DNA from: Leptonema sp964619535
GTDB lineage: Bacteria; Spirochaetota; Leptospiria; Leptospirales; Leptonemataceae
Assembly (NCBI GenBank): GCA_964619535.1
Contig: CAZUEX010000003.1
Coordinates: 186,001 to 250,000 of the forward strand
Reading direction: 5' to 3'
DNA length: 64,000 nucleotides
Shown here piece by piece: positions 50,051 through 58,164 of this stretch. Numbering within the stretch: the first letter of the stretch is position 1; each line of letters begins with the position of its first letter. Made by a program: the position numbers and the translations under genes. Below the pieces are notes generated by a model that had not been told where the DNA came from, searched no databases, and saw only the letters and a list, made by a program, of their open reading frames with translations.

Positions 50051-51187
50051 ATGCTGGACTGGAGAGAGACGCTGAAGCAGGCCACCCTGCAGCGGGAACG
50101 CAAACGGCTGCTGCGTCGCCTGGAGATTACACCGGCCAGATCGGTGGACTTTTCCTCGAACGACTATCTTTCTTTGAATTCCGATGGCACCTTGAAGCGG
50201 CTTTTCGATTCGTTGCTTCCCCTTCAAAGCCAGGATTTTGGCAGTACCGGATCGCGCCTGATTCGGGGGCATCGACAGGCCTTTGACAGGGCCGAACGTG
50301 CCTTTGCTGACTGGGTAGGACTGGAGGAATCCTTGCTCTTTCATAGCGGTTATGCAGGCAATGTGGGCAGCCTGCAGGCCCTTCTGTCGCCGGGAGATCT
50401 GGTCTTTGCTGACAGGCTCTGCCATGCAAGTTTACTCGATGGCATTCGACTGTCAGGCTCCACCCGTCACTATTACCGGCATAATGACCTGAATCATCTC
50501 GAAAAGCTGTTGCAGAAGCATCAGACACGGAGGCGTCGGTGGATTGTTACGGAAAGCGTCTTCAGCATGGACGGCGATCAGCCTGACAGGGATGCCATGC
50601 TTGCCCTTGCCGAAAAGTATGGATGTTTGCTCTATCTGGATGAGGCCCATGCTATCGGTATCACAGGCGAGGGGGGCCGTGGACTTGCCTGGCCGCAGCA
50701 GCACCGGTTTGCGGTGATCAGTTATCCGATGGGAAAGGCACCTGGACTGATGGGTTGCTTTGTGGCCGGTCCGCCTGAGCTGAAGCCCTTTCTTATCAAT
50801 CATGCACGCAGTTTTATCTATTCGACGGCACAACCACCCTTTCTTGCAGACCTGCTACGCCTGATCATCGGGCAGATGGTATCAGAGGAAGTGGAAATGC
50901 GACGAAAGAGGTTGCAAAACCTCAGTACTCTGTTGCACCGACGACTGAAAGAAGAGGGCTTTGAAACGGCTGCAAGCCCTTCTCATATTACTCCGATCGT
51001 CCTGGGTGATGAAGAACGAACGATCCGCATAGCCGGTACGCTCAAGGCGCAGGGCTACTCGGTCTTTGCCATTCGTCCACCCACCGTTCCCGCCGGTGCA
51101 AGCCGACTGCGCATCAGTGTACATGCCGGCAACACCGAGGAAGAAGTGGAAGGGCTGGTAAGGGCTCTCAGCCGCTCAGACGGATGA
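50051..51187 (+). CDS. bioF: Alpha-oxoamine synthase, BioF-like (8-amino-7-oxononanoate synthase)
   Basis: This 378-residue PLP enzyme has VDFSSNDYLSLNSD, FGSTGSRLIRGHRQAFDRAERAFADWVG, LFHSGYAGNVGSLQALL, TESVFSMDGDQPDRDAML, LYLDEAHAIGITGEGGRGL (D-E-A-H) and a lysine in SYPMGKAPGLMGCFVAG as the Schiff-base residue. It condenses an acyl thioester with an amino acid; BioF makes KAPA for biotin. KBL/HemA/SPT relatives share the fold, and no other biotin genes are here. ATG 50051 gives the normal BioF start (MLDWRETL). Confidence 0.8.
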   Translation: MLDWRETLKQATLQRERKRLLRRLEITPARSVDFSSNDYLSLNSDGTLKRLFDSLLPLQSQDFGSTGSRLIRGHRQAFDRAERAFADWVGLEESLLFHSGYAGNVGSLQALLSPGDLVFADRLCHASLLDGIRLSGSTRHYYRHNDLNHLEKLLQKHQTRRRRWIVTESVFSMDGDQPDRDAMLALAEKYGCLLYLDEAHAIGITGEGGRGLAWPQQHRFAVISYPMGKAPGLMGCFVAGPPELKPFLINHARSFIYSTAQPPFLADLLRLIIGQMVSEEVEMRRKRLQNLSTLLHRRLKEEGFETAASPSHITPIVLGDEERTIRIAGTLKAQGYSVFAIRPPTVPAGASRLRISVHAGNTEEEVEGLVRALSRSDG

Positions 51188-51386
51188 TGTTATCGCGCTG
51201 GAAGGAGCTCAGGGAGCCAGAGAAGCGCTGTCCTTTTCGCACGACCTCACCGTTTACCGCTTCCAGAAGGGCCTCTTCAAAGCTTGAAGGAAAAAGCTCG
51301 GGCTGCCGTGCTTCATTGCCGCGTCCTGGAAGTGGAGTCGGTCGGCGTCTGTGATAAACCGGGCTCTGGATCTTACGAACTATCAT
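51168..51386 (-). CDS. Small basic protein (72 aa) with strong expression signals
   Basis: The protein MIVRKIQSPVYHRRRP... is basic at the N-terminus and contains FPSSFEEALLEAVNGEVVRKGQRF. No family is recognised. Translation is well supported: AGGAGGGG lies 3 bases before ATG 51386, and a near-consensus promoter lies at 51407-51435 on the same strand. The 3' end overlaps bioF by 20 bases, convergently. Confidence 0.65.
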   Translation of the reverse strand: MIVRKIQSPVYHRRRPTPLPGRGNEARQPELFPSSFEEALLEAVNGEVVRKGQRFSGSLSSFQRDNIIRLSG

Positions 51387-51406
51387 AATCCCCTCCTGAT
51401 ATGTTT

Positions 51407-51435
51407 ACTATACAGATGACTGCCAGATATAGCAA
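51407..51435 (-). promoter_or_regulatory. Sigma-70-like promoter for the 72-aa gene
   Basis: On the minus strand, TTGCTA (51435-51430) is separated by exactly 17 bases from TATAGT (51412-51407, five of six consensus bases). The ribosome-binding site AGGAGGGG follows about 9 bases later, and the ATG lies at 51386, so the leader would be very short. Confidence 0.6.
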
Positions 51436-51664
51436 GCCTTTTTTCTGCACCTGTTCAGGATTTTCTCTGCCCTTCTATAATTAGACCATCTGTGGGACAT
51501 AACAGTGGCAGTTTTTGCTTTTTTCTGGGGCTTATGCTTCTGTTTTGTTACTCTTGCTAATGTGGAAAATGCATTGCCGGTTGATCGTGAGTCCTGGCGT
51601 TGCATTTCGGTAACGAAGCAGCGGCTATCGGCAGATATACCGCGATTCGTAAACGGGAAATGGC

Positions 51665-52084
51665 ATGATGATCTTTCAAACGGAGATTGTGGTAACGGCC
51701 CCTTCTCGGGGATTCCATCTGATTACCGGTCGGATAGAGGAGGCGCTGCGACCGATGTCCGTGCAGCGAGGGCTATTGAACCTGTTTATTCGACACACCT
51801 CTGCATCGCTTGCCATCAACGAGAATGCCGACCCCGATGTGCGCACAGATCTTGAGGCATATTTCCGGCGCACGGTTCCGGACGGAGCGGACTACTTTAC
51901 GCATACGCTCGAAGGCGAAGATGACATGACAGCGCATATCAAGGGCGTTTTGATCGGCGCTTCCCTTCAGATCCCGATCGTTGGCGGTCGTCTCGGGCTC
52001 GGTACATGGCAGGGGATTTATCTGGGCGAGCACCGACGTCGCCCTTCACCTCGAAAGATTCTTCTGACTGCAATGGGGGAGTAG
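51665..52084 (+). CDS. yjbQ: YjbQ family protein (UPF0047)
   Basis: This 139-residue protein has the family motifs LLNLFIRHTSASLAINENADPDVRTDLEAYF, HTLEGEDDMTAHIKGVLIGASLQIPI and GTWQGIYLGEHR. Members form trimers with a conserved His/Glu/Asp site and have weak thiamine-phosphate-synthase activity; the true role is unclear. Adjacent ATG codons at 51665 and 51668 are both possible. It stands alone; the 278-base region upstream has only a TATAAT-like box at 51476 without a clear -35. Confidence 0.9.
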   Translation: MMIFQTEIVVTAPSRGFHLITGRIEEALRPMSVQRGLLNLFIRHTSASLAINENADPDVRTDLEAYFRRTVPDGADYFTHTLEGEDDMTAHIKGVLIGASLQIPIVGGRLGLGTWQGIYLGEHRRRPSPRKILLTAMGE

Positions 52085-52133
52085 GCTCCGTTGCAGCAGG
52101 AGCAAGAAACATCCAGAAAGTGAGTCCCAGCAT
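51939..52133 (-). CDS. Candidate small ORF downstream of the MFS gene (64 aa), antisense to yjbQ
   Basis: The sequence AGGAGGGATT precedes ATG 52133 and overlaps the stop codon of the MFS transporter, exactly the arrangement of a translationally coupled gene. The product begins with a short hydrophobic stretch (MLGLTFWMFLAPAATE) followed by a charged, low-complexity tail. From about codon 17 it runs antisense to the yjbQ 3' end, so composition there is dictated by yjbQ. It may be a real short peptide or simply a strong Shine-Dalgarno accident. Confidence 0.3.
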   Translation of the reverse strand: MLGLTFWMFLAPAATEPTPPLQSEESFEVKGDVGARPDKSPAMYRARDDRQRSGSEGKRRSKRP

Positions 52134-52141
52134 AATCCCTC

Positions 52142-53395
52142 CTATTGCTGCGTCGGTTTCTCCGATGCTCGGGCAAAACGCACATGTAGCCGATACATAA
52201 GCAAAATAGTTACGACCATGGCAAAGGCAACGACGTACCCCAGTTCTTCGTAATGAGCCAGCTTTCCGTTACCGGTCTGTGCAACGATCAGGCCTGCTAT
52301 GATCGAGGCAAGGGCACCGGAATATTGCTGTACCGATGAATTCAGGGCCATGAAGGAGCCCCTGTCCTGCGGTTCGGGCACGGCCGAGGTAATTGCCTGG
52401 GCAGATACCATCCGTGCAGAGATCCCCACAAAGAGAATCGCGCTGACTGCCATTACCATCCACATGGGGGTCAGTCCCATATGCGTATAGAAGATGACGA
52501 CGACCGTGGCAATGATCGAGCCGATGACAAACATGGCATATTTGCCGATCATATCAGAGAGATAGCCCGAGAATATGCCGGCAAAGACCGATGCCATTCC
52601 CGTTACAAGGTATACCAGTGAGATCTGGTTCCGCGTTAGTCCGAGGTTGTGTTCGCTGAACGTGCTGGCAAAGGGCATGAGCATAAAGCCACCGGTTGCC
52701 AGAAGTGCCGTGACGGCAAAGGCCTCGAGGTGATGTCTTTTGAACAGGATCTTAAGCATGCGATAGAAGGCATTGCGATCCCGATTTGTGGCAAGATGGC
52801 TGTTAATGGGTTTTAGACGCAGGGCGATCAAGACTCCAACCGGCGTGGCAACACCGACAATCATAATGAAGGGCAGATGCCAGTTCCAGTGCGAGGCCAG
52901 AAACATGCCAAGGGGCAGTCCGAGCACCTGGCTCACAGAGAAGGCTGCCATGATAATGCCCATAACACGTCCGCGCACCTGATAGGGAAAAAGGTCGGCG
53001 ACGATCGAAAGGCTGATAGAGGCAATCACACCACCGAACAGGCCTGTAATGATGCGGGCGGCAAGCAGCATATGATACGTAGGCGCCAGTCCACAGAGCA
53101 AGGTGCCGAAGACAAAGCCTGTATAAAACGTGAGAAGATACTTCTTCCTATCGAAATTGTCTGCTACCACAGAACTCAAAAGGGCCGACGTTCCCGCACT
53201 GATTGCGTAGGCAGATACAACAAGCGAGAACTGCGAAGGCGTGATGTTCATCTCATCGATGAGGATCGTGCCAAGCGGTGCCATGATCATAAAATCGAGC
53301 ACGACGGTGAATTGAATGAATGCCAGCAATGCGACGACAAACCATTCATAACGTGTAAAGGGCGGTAGCTCTGTTTTCTTCATTTTCATAATCAT
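52142..53395 (-). CDS. Major facilitator superfamily transporter (drug-efflux type)
   Basis: This 417-residue protein has about 12 helices. Typical MFS motifs are VVADNFDRKKYLLTFYTGF (motif A, G/S-x-x-x-D-R-x-x-x-R/K) and AARIITGLFGGVIASISLSIVADLFPYQVRGRVMGII in the N-terminal half, with IFSGYLSDMIGKYAMF in the C-terminal half. VVLDFMIMAPLG near the start fits 12-helix drug:proton antiporters. The substrate is unknown. A TetR repressor gene lies immediately upstream on the same strand, suggesting inducible efflux. ATG 53395, with ATG alternatives two and four codons later. Confidence 0.88.
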   Translation of the reverse strand: MIMKMKKTELPPFTRYEWFVVALLAFIQFTVVLDFMIMAPLGTILIDEMNITPSQFSLVVSAYAISAGTSALLSSVVADNFDRKKYLLTFYTGFVFGTLLCGLAPTYHMLLAARIITGLFGGVIASISLSIVADLFPYQVRGRVMGIIMAAFSVSQVLGLPLGMFLASHWNWHLPFIMIVGVATPVGVLIALRLKPINSHLATNRDRNAFYRMLKILFKRHHLEAFAVTALLATGGFMLMPFASTFSEHNLGLTRNQISLVYLVTGMASVFAGIFSGYLSDMIGKYAMFVIGSIIATVVVIFYTHMGLTPMWMVMAVSAILFVGISARMVSAQAITSAVPEPQDRGSFMALNSSVQQYSGALASIIAGLIVAQTGNGKLAHYEELGYVVAFAMVVTILLMYRLHVRFARASEKPTQQ

Positions 53396-53419
53396 TTCAT
53401 CCCCCCTATCGATCGATGC

Positions 53420-54013
53420 TCAGGGCTTCAGTGCCTTGAGGACAAGATCCAGGGTCCTCAGCATGGTCTTTTCATTGAACCTGAAGCGTGGTGTGCCGGG
53501 AAAGCTTACGCCATGTAGATCGAACTTGAGTAGCTGATACAGAGGCGAAAACGCAAGTGACCAGTAGATTTCAACGGGCACATCGACAAGTTCTCCGTTG
53601 CTGATGGCATTTCGTACAAAGCATTTCATCTGTTTAATAAACTGCGGATGAATGGCATTCATTGCCCTGTCGTGAAACGGCGTGTAACGTACCTGCTCCA
53701 GAAAGTGCGCCTGATACGGATTGGCCAGGAAGTAGCGGGCCCGGTTTAGCCATTGAATGCGCATGCCCTCGGCAAACGGCATGGATGCATCGAATCCGAC
53801 CAGGCTGGCCTCTGTCATCTTTGCCATCTCTTCGGTGTAGAGCTGCATGATCAGATCGTCTTTGTCTTTGTAGTAGATGTAAAGCGTGGCCGGTGATACA
53901 CCTGCTGCCCTGGCAAGCTTCTGCATGCTGAAGCCGCCGAATCCTTCTTCGAAGAAGATCTTAAAGGCCTGCTCTCGGATGGTCCGTTCCTTGTCTTCGT
54001 CCCTCGGGCGCAT
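53420..54013 (-). CDS. TetR/AcrR family transcriptional regulator
   Basis: This 197-residue protein has an N-terminal helix-turn-helix IREQAFKIFFEEGFGGFSMQKLARAAGVSPATLYIYYKDKDDLIMQLY, the conserved TetR pattern. The C-terminal ligand-binding domain is divergent. It lies 24 bases upstream of the MFS exporter and very likely represses that operon and itself. A palindrome TGAATGTTCA lies just upstream of its start codon. Confidence 0.9.
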   Translation of the reverse strand: MRPRDEDKERTIREQAFKIFFEEGFGGFSMQKLARAAGVSPATLYIYYKDKDDLIMQLYTEEMAKMTEASLVGFDASMPFAEGMRIQWLNRARYFLANPYQAHFLEQVRYTPFHDRAMNAIHPQFIKQMKCFVRNAISNGELVDVPVEIYWSLAFSPLYQLLKFDLHGVSFPGTPRFRFNEKTMLRTLDLVLKALKP

Positions 54014-54025
54014 AGCATAAGTAAA

Positions 54026-54035
54026 TGAATGTTCA
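54026..54035. promoter_or_regulatory. Candidate TetR operator half-site pair
   Basis: TGAATGTTCA is a 4+2+4 palindrome 13 bases upstream of the TetR start codon, in the position expected for autoregulation. TetR operators are usually longer, so this is tentative. Confidence 0.3.
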
Positions 54036-54167
54036 GTTGTGCCGGCAATCCAAAATCCACCGTACGGAAGATGCTAAGAAAAAAAATGGATGCGTGATCG
54101 CCTGAGAACGAGAAGCGTATAGAGATCTGAGTCAAGGGAGCCGTGAACGGGTCTGGTTCGTCCTGCC

Positions 54168-55427
54168 TCAATCCTTTTTCTGCCCGAGATCGGCAAGATG
54201 CAGATCTCGCAGCGCCGGTGCTCGCAGGGCCGTGGCCGCCACAACGAGAAGCGTCATAGTTCCTCCGAAGATGACCGAAGGCACCAGGCCAAGCAGCCGG
54301 GCCGCCACGCCTGATTCAAAGGCACCGATTTCGTTCGAGCTGCCGATGAATACGGCGTTTACCGCAGCAACCCGTCCGCGCATATGATCGGGTGTAAGGC
54401 TCTGGAAGATCGTTGATCGAATGACAACGCTGACGTTATCGAACCCCCCGCTCAAAGCGAGCAGGAAGAGAGAGAAATAGAAGTTCGTCGAAAGGGCAAA
54501 GAGGATCATACAGGCGCCGAAACCGGCCACGCTGTAGAGCAAAATCCATCCGCTGTGACGCATTGGTGGTCGCAGCATCAGCGTCACAGCCATGGCAACC
54601 GCTCCTGCAGCCGGGGCCATGCGAAGCAGGCCAAGCCCTTCCGGGCCAACGGAAAGAACCTCTTTTGCAAAGATCGGAAACAATGCCTCCACTCCGCCGA
54701 ACAGCACGGCAAAGAGATCCAGTGTAATGGCACCGAGGAATTCCTGTTTCGAGGCAACATAACGTGCACCGACCGACAGGCTTTGCAGCAACGTTTCTTT
54801 CTTCTCGGGTCGTTTCGGAGCGGGCAGGTTGGTTACGAAGAGAAAACTGCATAATGCCAGGGCAACCAGCAATGTATCGAGCGCATAGGCTTCGACCATA
54901 CCGATGAAGCCATAGACAAAGCCTCCCAGGGCCGGTCCAACGATAGACGCTCCTTGCCAGGCAACGCTGTTCCATGTGGCTGCATTTGTGTAAAGGTCGG
55001 GCGGCATCATCTGCGCGAGAAGTGCAGAGAAGGCCGGAGCCAGAATCCCCCGCGCAAGGCCGGTGCAGAAAATGATCAAATACAGAAAGGGCACACTGCG
55101 TGGATCAGATCCAATCGTAACGGCCACCCCCGTTAAGAACAACGTGGCAAGAAAAAGAAAGGCCATGGCTCCAAGCACAAGGTTCTTGCGGCGATGCATG
55201 TCGGCAAAGTAGCCGCCAAAGGGTGCCATGGTTAAGGCCGGTATGGCTTCTGTAAAACCGATGAGCCCGAGGGCCAGGGGATCCTTTGTCAGTTCATAGA
55301 TCTGCCAGCCGACGATGACGGCCTGGATCTGCATGGCAAGGGTGTAGAAGATGCGCGCAAACAGGAAGAAGCGATAGTCGGGCAGCCGAAGAGCCGCTGC
55401 AGGAGAGTGAGACATGGGCGACATCAT
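54168..55427 (-). CDS. MFS transporter, EntS/MFS_3-like
   Basis: This 419-residue protein has 10-12 helices. It opens with LRLPDYRFFLFARIFYTLAMQIQAVIVGWQIYELTKDPLALGLIGFTEAIPALTMAPFGGYFADMHRRKNL, the typical start of the EntS-type siderophore/drug exporter group with motif A (G-Y-F-A-D-x-x-R-R-K). The central RGRVAAVNAVFIGSSNEIGAFESGVAARLLG is also characteristic of this group. Substrate unknown. Start at 55427 or the ATG at 55415 (MSHSPAAALRLP). Upstream lies a decayed region with remnants of two genes. Confidence 0.87.
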   Translation of the reverse strand: MMSPMSHSPAAALRLPDYRFFLFARIFYTLAMQIQAVIVGWQIYELTKDPLALGLIGFTEAIPALTMAPFGGYFADMHRRKNLVLGAMAFLFLATLFLTGVAVTIGSDPRSVPFLYLIIFCTGLARGILAPAFSALLAQMMPPDLYTNAATWNSVAWQGASIVGPALGGFVYGFIGMVEAYALDTLLVALALCSFLFVTNLPAPKRPEKKETLLQSLSVGARYVASKQEFLGAITLDLFAVLFGGVEALFPIFAKEVLSVGPEGLGLLRMAPAAGAVAMAVTLMLRPPMRHSGWILLYSVAGFGACMILFALSTNFYFSLFLLALSGGFDNVSVVIRSTIFQSLTPDHMRGRVAAVNAVFIGSSNEIGAFESGVAARLLGLVPSVIFGGTMTLLVVAATALRAPALRDLHLADLGQKKD

Positions 55428-55473
55428 CCAGGCTCTGGCAGTGGCCTGTACTGCAAAGCGGGAAATGCCGGCG

Positions 55474-55572
55474 TGGGCCGCACATGAGAATATCGGGTCG
55501 GCCCTTTAGCTGCCCGTAGTAGAGGTAGTAGAGATTGAAGCCGTCGATATAGACGTAGGTTCGTAGCGGCAT
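55474..55572 (-). pseudogene. Remnant of an NYN-domain (PIN-like RNase) gene, N-terminal part only
   Basis: The frame reads MPLRTYVYIDGFNLYYLYYGQLKGRP, matching the start of NYN-domain proteins (R-x-Y-V-Y-I-D-G-F-N-L-Y-Y). After about 30 residues the homology stops and the frame turns into Ser/His/Cys-rich sequence of non-coding character. The codons for LYY are tandemly duplicated (9-base repeat). It is not expected to give a functional protein. Confidence 0.55.
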
Positions 55573-55589
55573 CATTAACCGCGCCATAA

Positions 55590-55785
55590 AAAAAGCAAAG
55601 GCCATCCAGGATAGCCTTCAGGTTTGCCAGTCCTGTGTCAAAATCCTTGCCGACGAGTCCGTCCAAATCCATAAAGGGCATCAGGAGATTCATCGGATAA
55701 TCCATAAATCCCCACACGACGGTGGTGCCATCGTCGTCTTCCAATAAAGTCAAGATGTTGTTTGAAAATCGAAGAGCAGTATGTG
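55590..55785 (-). pseudogene. Remnant of an SRPBCC (polyketide-cyclase-like) gene, C-terminal part only
   Basis: The minus-strand frame HTALRFSNNILTLLEDDDGTTVVWGFMDYPMNLLMPFMDLDGLVGKDFDTGLANLKAIL follows the C-terminal half of SRPBCC proteins (GT.V.W ... D..G.DF..GL.NLK). No N-terminal half or proper start codon is present upstream. The frame runs on into the NYN remnant. The two fragments together with the short spacers look like the scar of a deletion or rearrangement. Confidence 0.55.
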
Positions 55786-55827
55786 GAGAAAAAAAAGGAA
55801 CCCGGGCGGGGCAGGGGCCGATATTCG

Positions 55828-57003
55828 ATGCAGGAGGAAGAATCTGTGCGGCGATGGTTGTCTGATAATAGAAAAAAAGGGGCCGTTTCTGTGGTTGCCC
55901 TGCTGTGGATCAGCGCCTCGGCTTTTGCGGTAGCGCCTTTGCGCTTTCAACCACGTGGCCATATCGAACAGGTTCGACCCGACTCCGAGCTGCTTCTGAA
56001 GGCCGAACGCCCTCACTTTCTTGCCCATCGTTCCTTTGCAGCGGTACGTGCATATTTTGTTCGTTCCGATCGTATGTGGGTGATTCGGTCGGAGCAGGGC
56101 AATGAAGTTGGACGCTGCCGTATTACCCATGTCTTTGAAGAGGATGGCAGTCTGTATATGAAGGCCCTGGCCATGGAGGCCGCAGAAGATATCCGGGCAG
56201 GCTATGTGTTTGGAGAGTATCGTCCGGCGAAGCGCATCGATCCACCGCCTCGTATTCTATCGCGAAAGAAGGGGCCACCTGCCATAATCCGTCACAGTGT
56301 CGATAAAAAGGAGATGGTTTATATACCGGAGGACTACCTGGTATTCGGACAGGGCAGTGATGCAGAGGCCGCCGATTTTAATCCCTACTTTTACAGTCGC
56401 GACATCAGTACGACTCCTCACATTCGTGCATTTTATATCGATCGAACAGAAGTAACGAATGCGGAGTATTACCGCTTTTGCAGGGAAACGGGTTATCCTC
56501 TTCCGACACAGTGGAAAAATGGATTTCCGGATGAACAGGCCGACTATCCATTCCTCTATGCAACGTTTGCCGATGCCGAGGCATATGCACGCTGGGCAGG
56601 CAAAAGGCTTCCGACAGAGTGGGAATGGGAGCTGGCAGCCCGCGGTGGTTTGCGAGAGCGAGAAAGCCTTCAATCCTTTGATGAGTCGCCGCCGCTGTAT
56701 CCTGCAGGTGATGATCCTGTAGGATGTGTTACCGTGCCATCTGATGGCCCCGTAGCGGTTACTGCCTTGAAGGATCAGAACCGGCGCGGATTGCTGGGGA
56801 TGTGCGGTAACGCTCCGGAGTGGACGTCTTCGTATTATACGCCTTATCCAGGGGCGATGTTTCGTCAGTATATGGGCCGGATTCGGCGGGTGCTTCGTGG
56901 TGGGGCCTTCTATCTGCCTGTAGACAAGGCAAAGGCCTCTGTGCGTATGCCGGCTTCTGAACTGGACCGGGCGGGCTTTCGGCTGGTAATGGATAGCCCG
57001 TAA
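55828..57003 (+). CDS. SUMF1/FGE-domain protein, membrane-anchored, without catalytic cysteines
   Basis: This 391-residue protein is read from ATG 55828; the frame's TTG at 55762 is less likely. An N-terminal helix (GAVSVVALLWISASAFAVA) anchors or exports it. Residues about 30-140 are beta-rich, and about 165-390 form the sulfatase-modifying-factor domain: AFYIDRTEVTNAEYYRFCRETG, AEAYARWAGKRLPTEWEWELAARGG, GMCGNAPEWTSSYY and RRVLRGGAFYLPVDKAKASVRMP, ending AGFRLV. The two active-site Cys of formylglycine-generating enzyme are missing from the RGG region, so sulfatase activation is unlikely; structural or binding roles are known for such members. Confidence 0.82.
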   Translation: MQEEESVRRWLSDNRKKGAVSVVALLWISASAFAVAPLRFQPRGHIEQVRPDSELLLKAERPHFLAHRSFAAVRAYFVRSDRMWVIRSEQGNEVGRCRITHVFEEDGSLYMKALAMEAAEDIRAGYVFGEYRPAKRIDPPPRILSRKKGPPAIIRHSVDKKEMVYIPEDYLVFGQGSDAEAADFNPYFYSRDISTTPHIRAFYIDRTEVTNAEYYRFCRETGYPLPTQWKNGFPDEQADYPFLYATFADAEAYARWAGKRLPTEWEWELAARGGLRERESLQSFDESPPLYPAGDDPVGCVTVPSDGPVAVTALKDQNRRGLLGMCGNAPEWTSSYYTPYPGAMFRQYMGRIRRVLRGGAFYLPVDKAKASVRMPASELDRAGFRLVMDSP

Positions 57004-57020
57004 AGGCAGGCGACTGCGCT

Positions 57021-58163
57021 TTATTCGTCCATTAGACGGTCACGTTCCTGGAAGAGCTGGAACAGTCCCTGTCCTTTGTTTTCTTCTGTTGCTTTAAAGG
57101 GCTCGGTTTCATCCAGACTCAGGACTTCTGTAATCTCTTCTTTGCCGCGTAATTTAAAATGTCCATGGGAGTGGGCATTTATGCGATCACTGACGGGACC
57201 ATAGGTATGATGGTCGAAAAGAATGGGAGCATTCAACTCCTTGGTCATGTCCTGGATACGCGCAGCTGCGTTTACGGGGTCACCCATCACAGCGTATTTC
57301 ATGCGACGAATCGATCCGATGTTTCCGGCAAAAATGCGGCCGGTGGCTATACCGATGCCATAGCCGATCCTGTCGGCAACCATCGTATTGAAATTGCGGA
57401 TATATGTGCGAATATCAACGGCGGTCTGGATGGCGTTGAACACATCATCATCCGTTGGAACCGGACAACCGAATGTGGCCAGAATACCGTCACCGAGCAG
57501 TTCGTTAACAGAGCCTCTGTTGGCAAAGATGATGTCCATGATGTCGGCAAACAGATCGCTGATGAATGTGGCATAGTTTTGCGGGCCCATCTTTTCTGCC
57601 ATGGGGGTGGAGCCTCTGATGTCGAAGAACATCACAGAGGCCGGAATAATGTCTCCGCCTAACTCTGCTGGAATCTCTTCGTTCAGGATTCGTTCGACAA
57701 GATCTTCAGAAAAATATCGAAGCAGGCGCCGCTTTTCCTTTTCCAGCTTTCTGTTCAGCTCTTCGATGGTGCGCCGGGATGTAAGGAGCTCCAGCGCTGT
57801 CTGTATCTTCATGACAAGGTCAGCCATGACGATGGGCTTGTGCAAGAACTCATTGGCGCCGGACGACATGGAAACGATCTTTACCTCTTCGCTGTCATCT
57901 GCAGAGATGATGAAGACGGGAATGTCCTTGAGTTCGCTTTTGTTTCGTATCTGCTTCAGCACATCGAGCCCGGGGATGCCCGGAAGGTACAGGTCCAGCA
58001 GGACAAGGTCTGGTTTGTAGCTGTCCAGGGATGCTATGGCATCTTCGCCGGATGTGGCCGTTTGAATCTCGTAGCCCCACATCGCGATGAAATGCCGGAG
58101 CATCTGTGCCTGTGTTTCATCGTCCTCTACGATGAGGATTCTATGCGGTTGAGAAGCAGGCAT
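57021..58163 (-). CDS. Response regulator with class III nucleotidyl cyclase output
   Basis: This 380-residue protein starts at ATG 58163, two bases after the HDOD stop. Residues 7-122 are a receiver domain with acidic pair in VEDDE, phospho-site D57 (LVLLDLYLPG) and Lys109 (HKPI). A coiled linker (about 130-155) leads to the cyclase domain (175-345): metal Asp D181 (MFFDIRGST) and D225 (LLGDGILATFG), N298 and R302. The base-reading positions are E221 and A291 rather than Lys and Thr/Asp, a pattern associated with guanylyl cyclases. It is probably co-transcribed with the HDOD gene. Confidence 0.88.
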   Translation of the reverse strand: MPASQPHRILIVEDDETQAQMLRHFIAMWGYEIQTATSGEDAIASLDSYKPDLVLLDLYLPGIPGLDVLKQIRNKSELKDIPVFIISADDSEEVKIVSMSSGANEFLHKPIVMADLVMKIQTALELLTSRRTIEELNRKLEKEKRRLLRYFSEDLVERILNEEIPAELGGDIIPASVMFFDIRGSTPMAEKMGPQNYATFISDLFADIMDIIFANRGSVNELLGDGILATFGCPVPTDDDVFNAIQTAVDIRTYIRNFNTMVADRIGYGIGIATGRIFAGNIGSIRRMKYAVMGDPVNAAARIQDMTKELNAPILFDHHTYGPVSDRINAHSHGHFKLRGKEEITEVLSLDETEPFKATEENKGQGLFQLFQERDRLMDE

Positions 58164-58164
58164 A

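Noticed and set aside
49970..50425. Upstream extension of the small membrane protein frame
   Set aside because: It is antisense to the BioF-like gene and composition follows that gene; the ATG at 49969 begins the hydrophobic, protein-like part.
51476..51481. TATAAT box upstream of yjbQ
   Set aside because: No reasonable -35 at 16-18 bases (best is TTCAGG), and it would leave a leader of about 180 bases; too weak to list as a promoter.
51505..51855. Plus-strand frame beginning with a hydrophobic stretch (MAVFAFFWGLCFCFVTLA)
   Set aside because: It overlaps yjbQ in another frame, has no ribosome-binding site and loses protein-like character after the first 20 codons.
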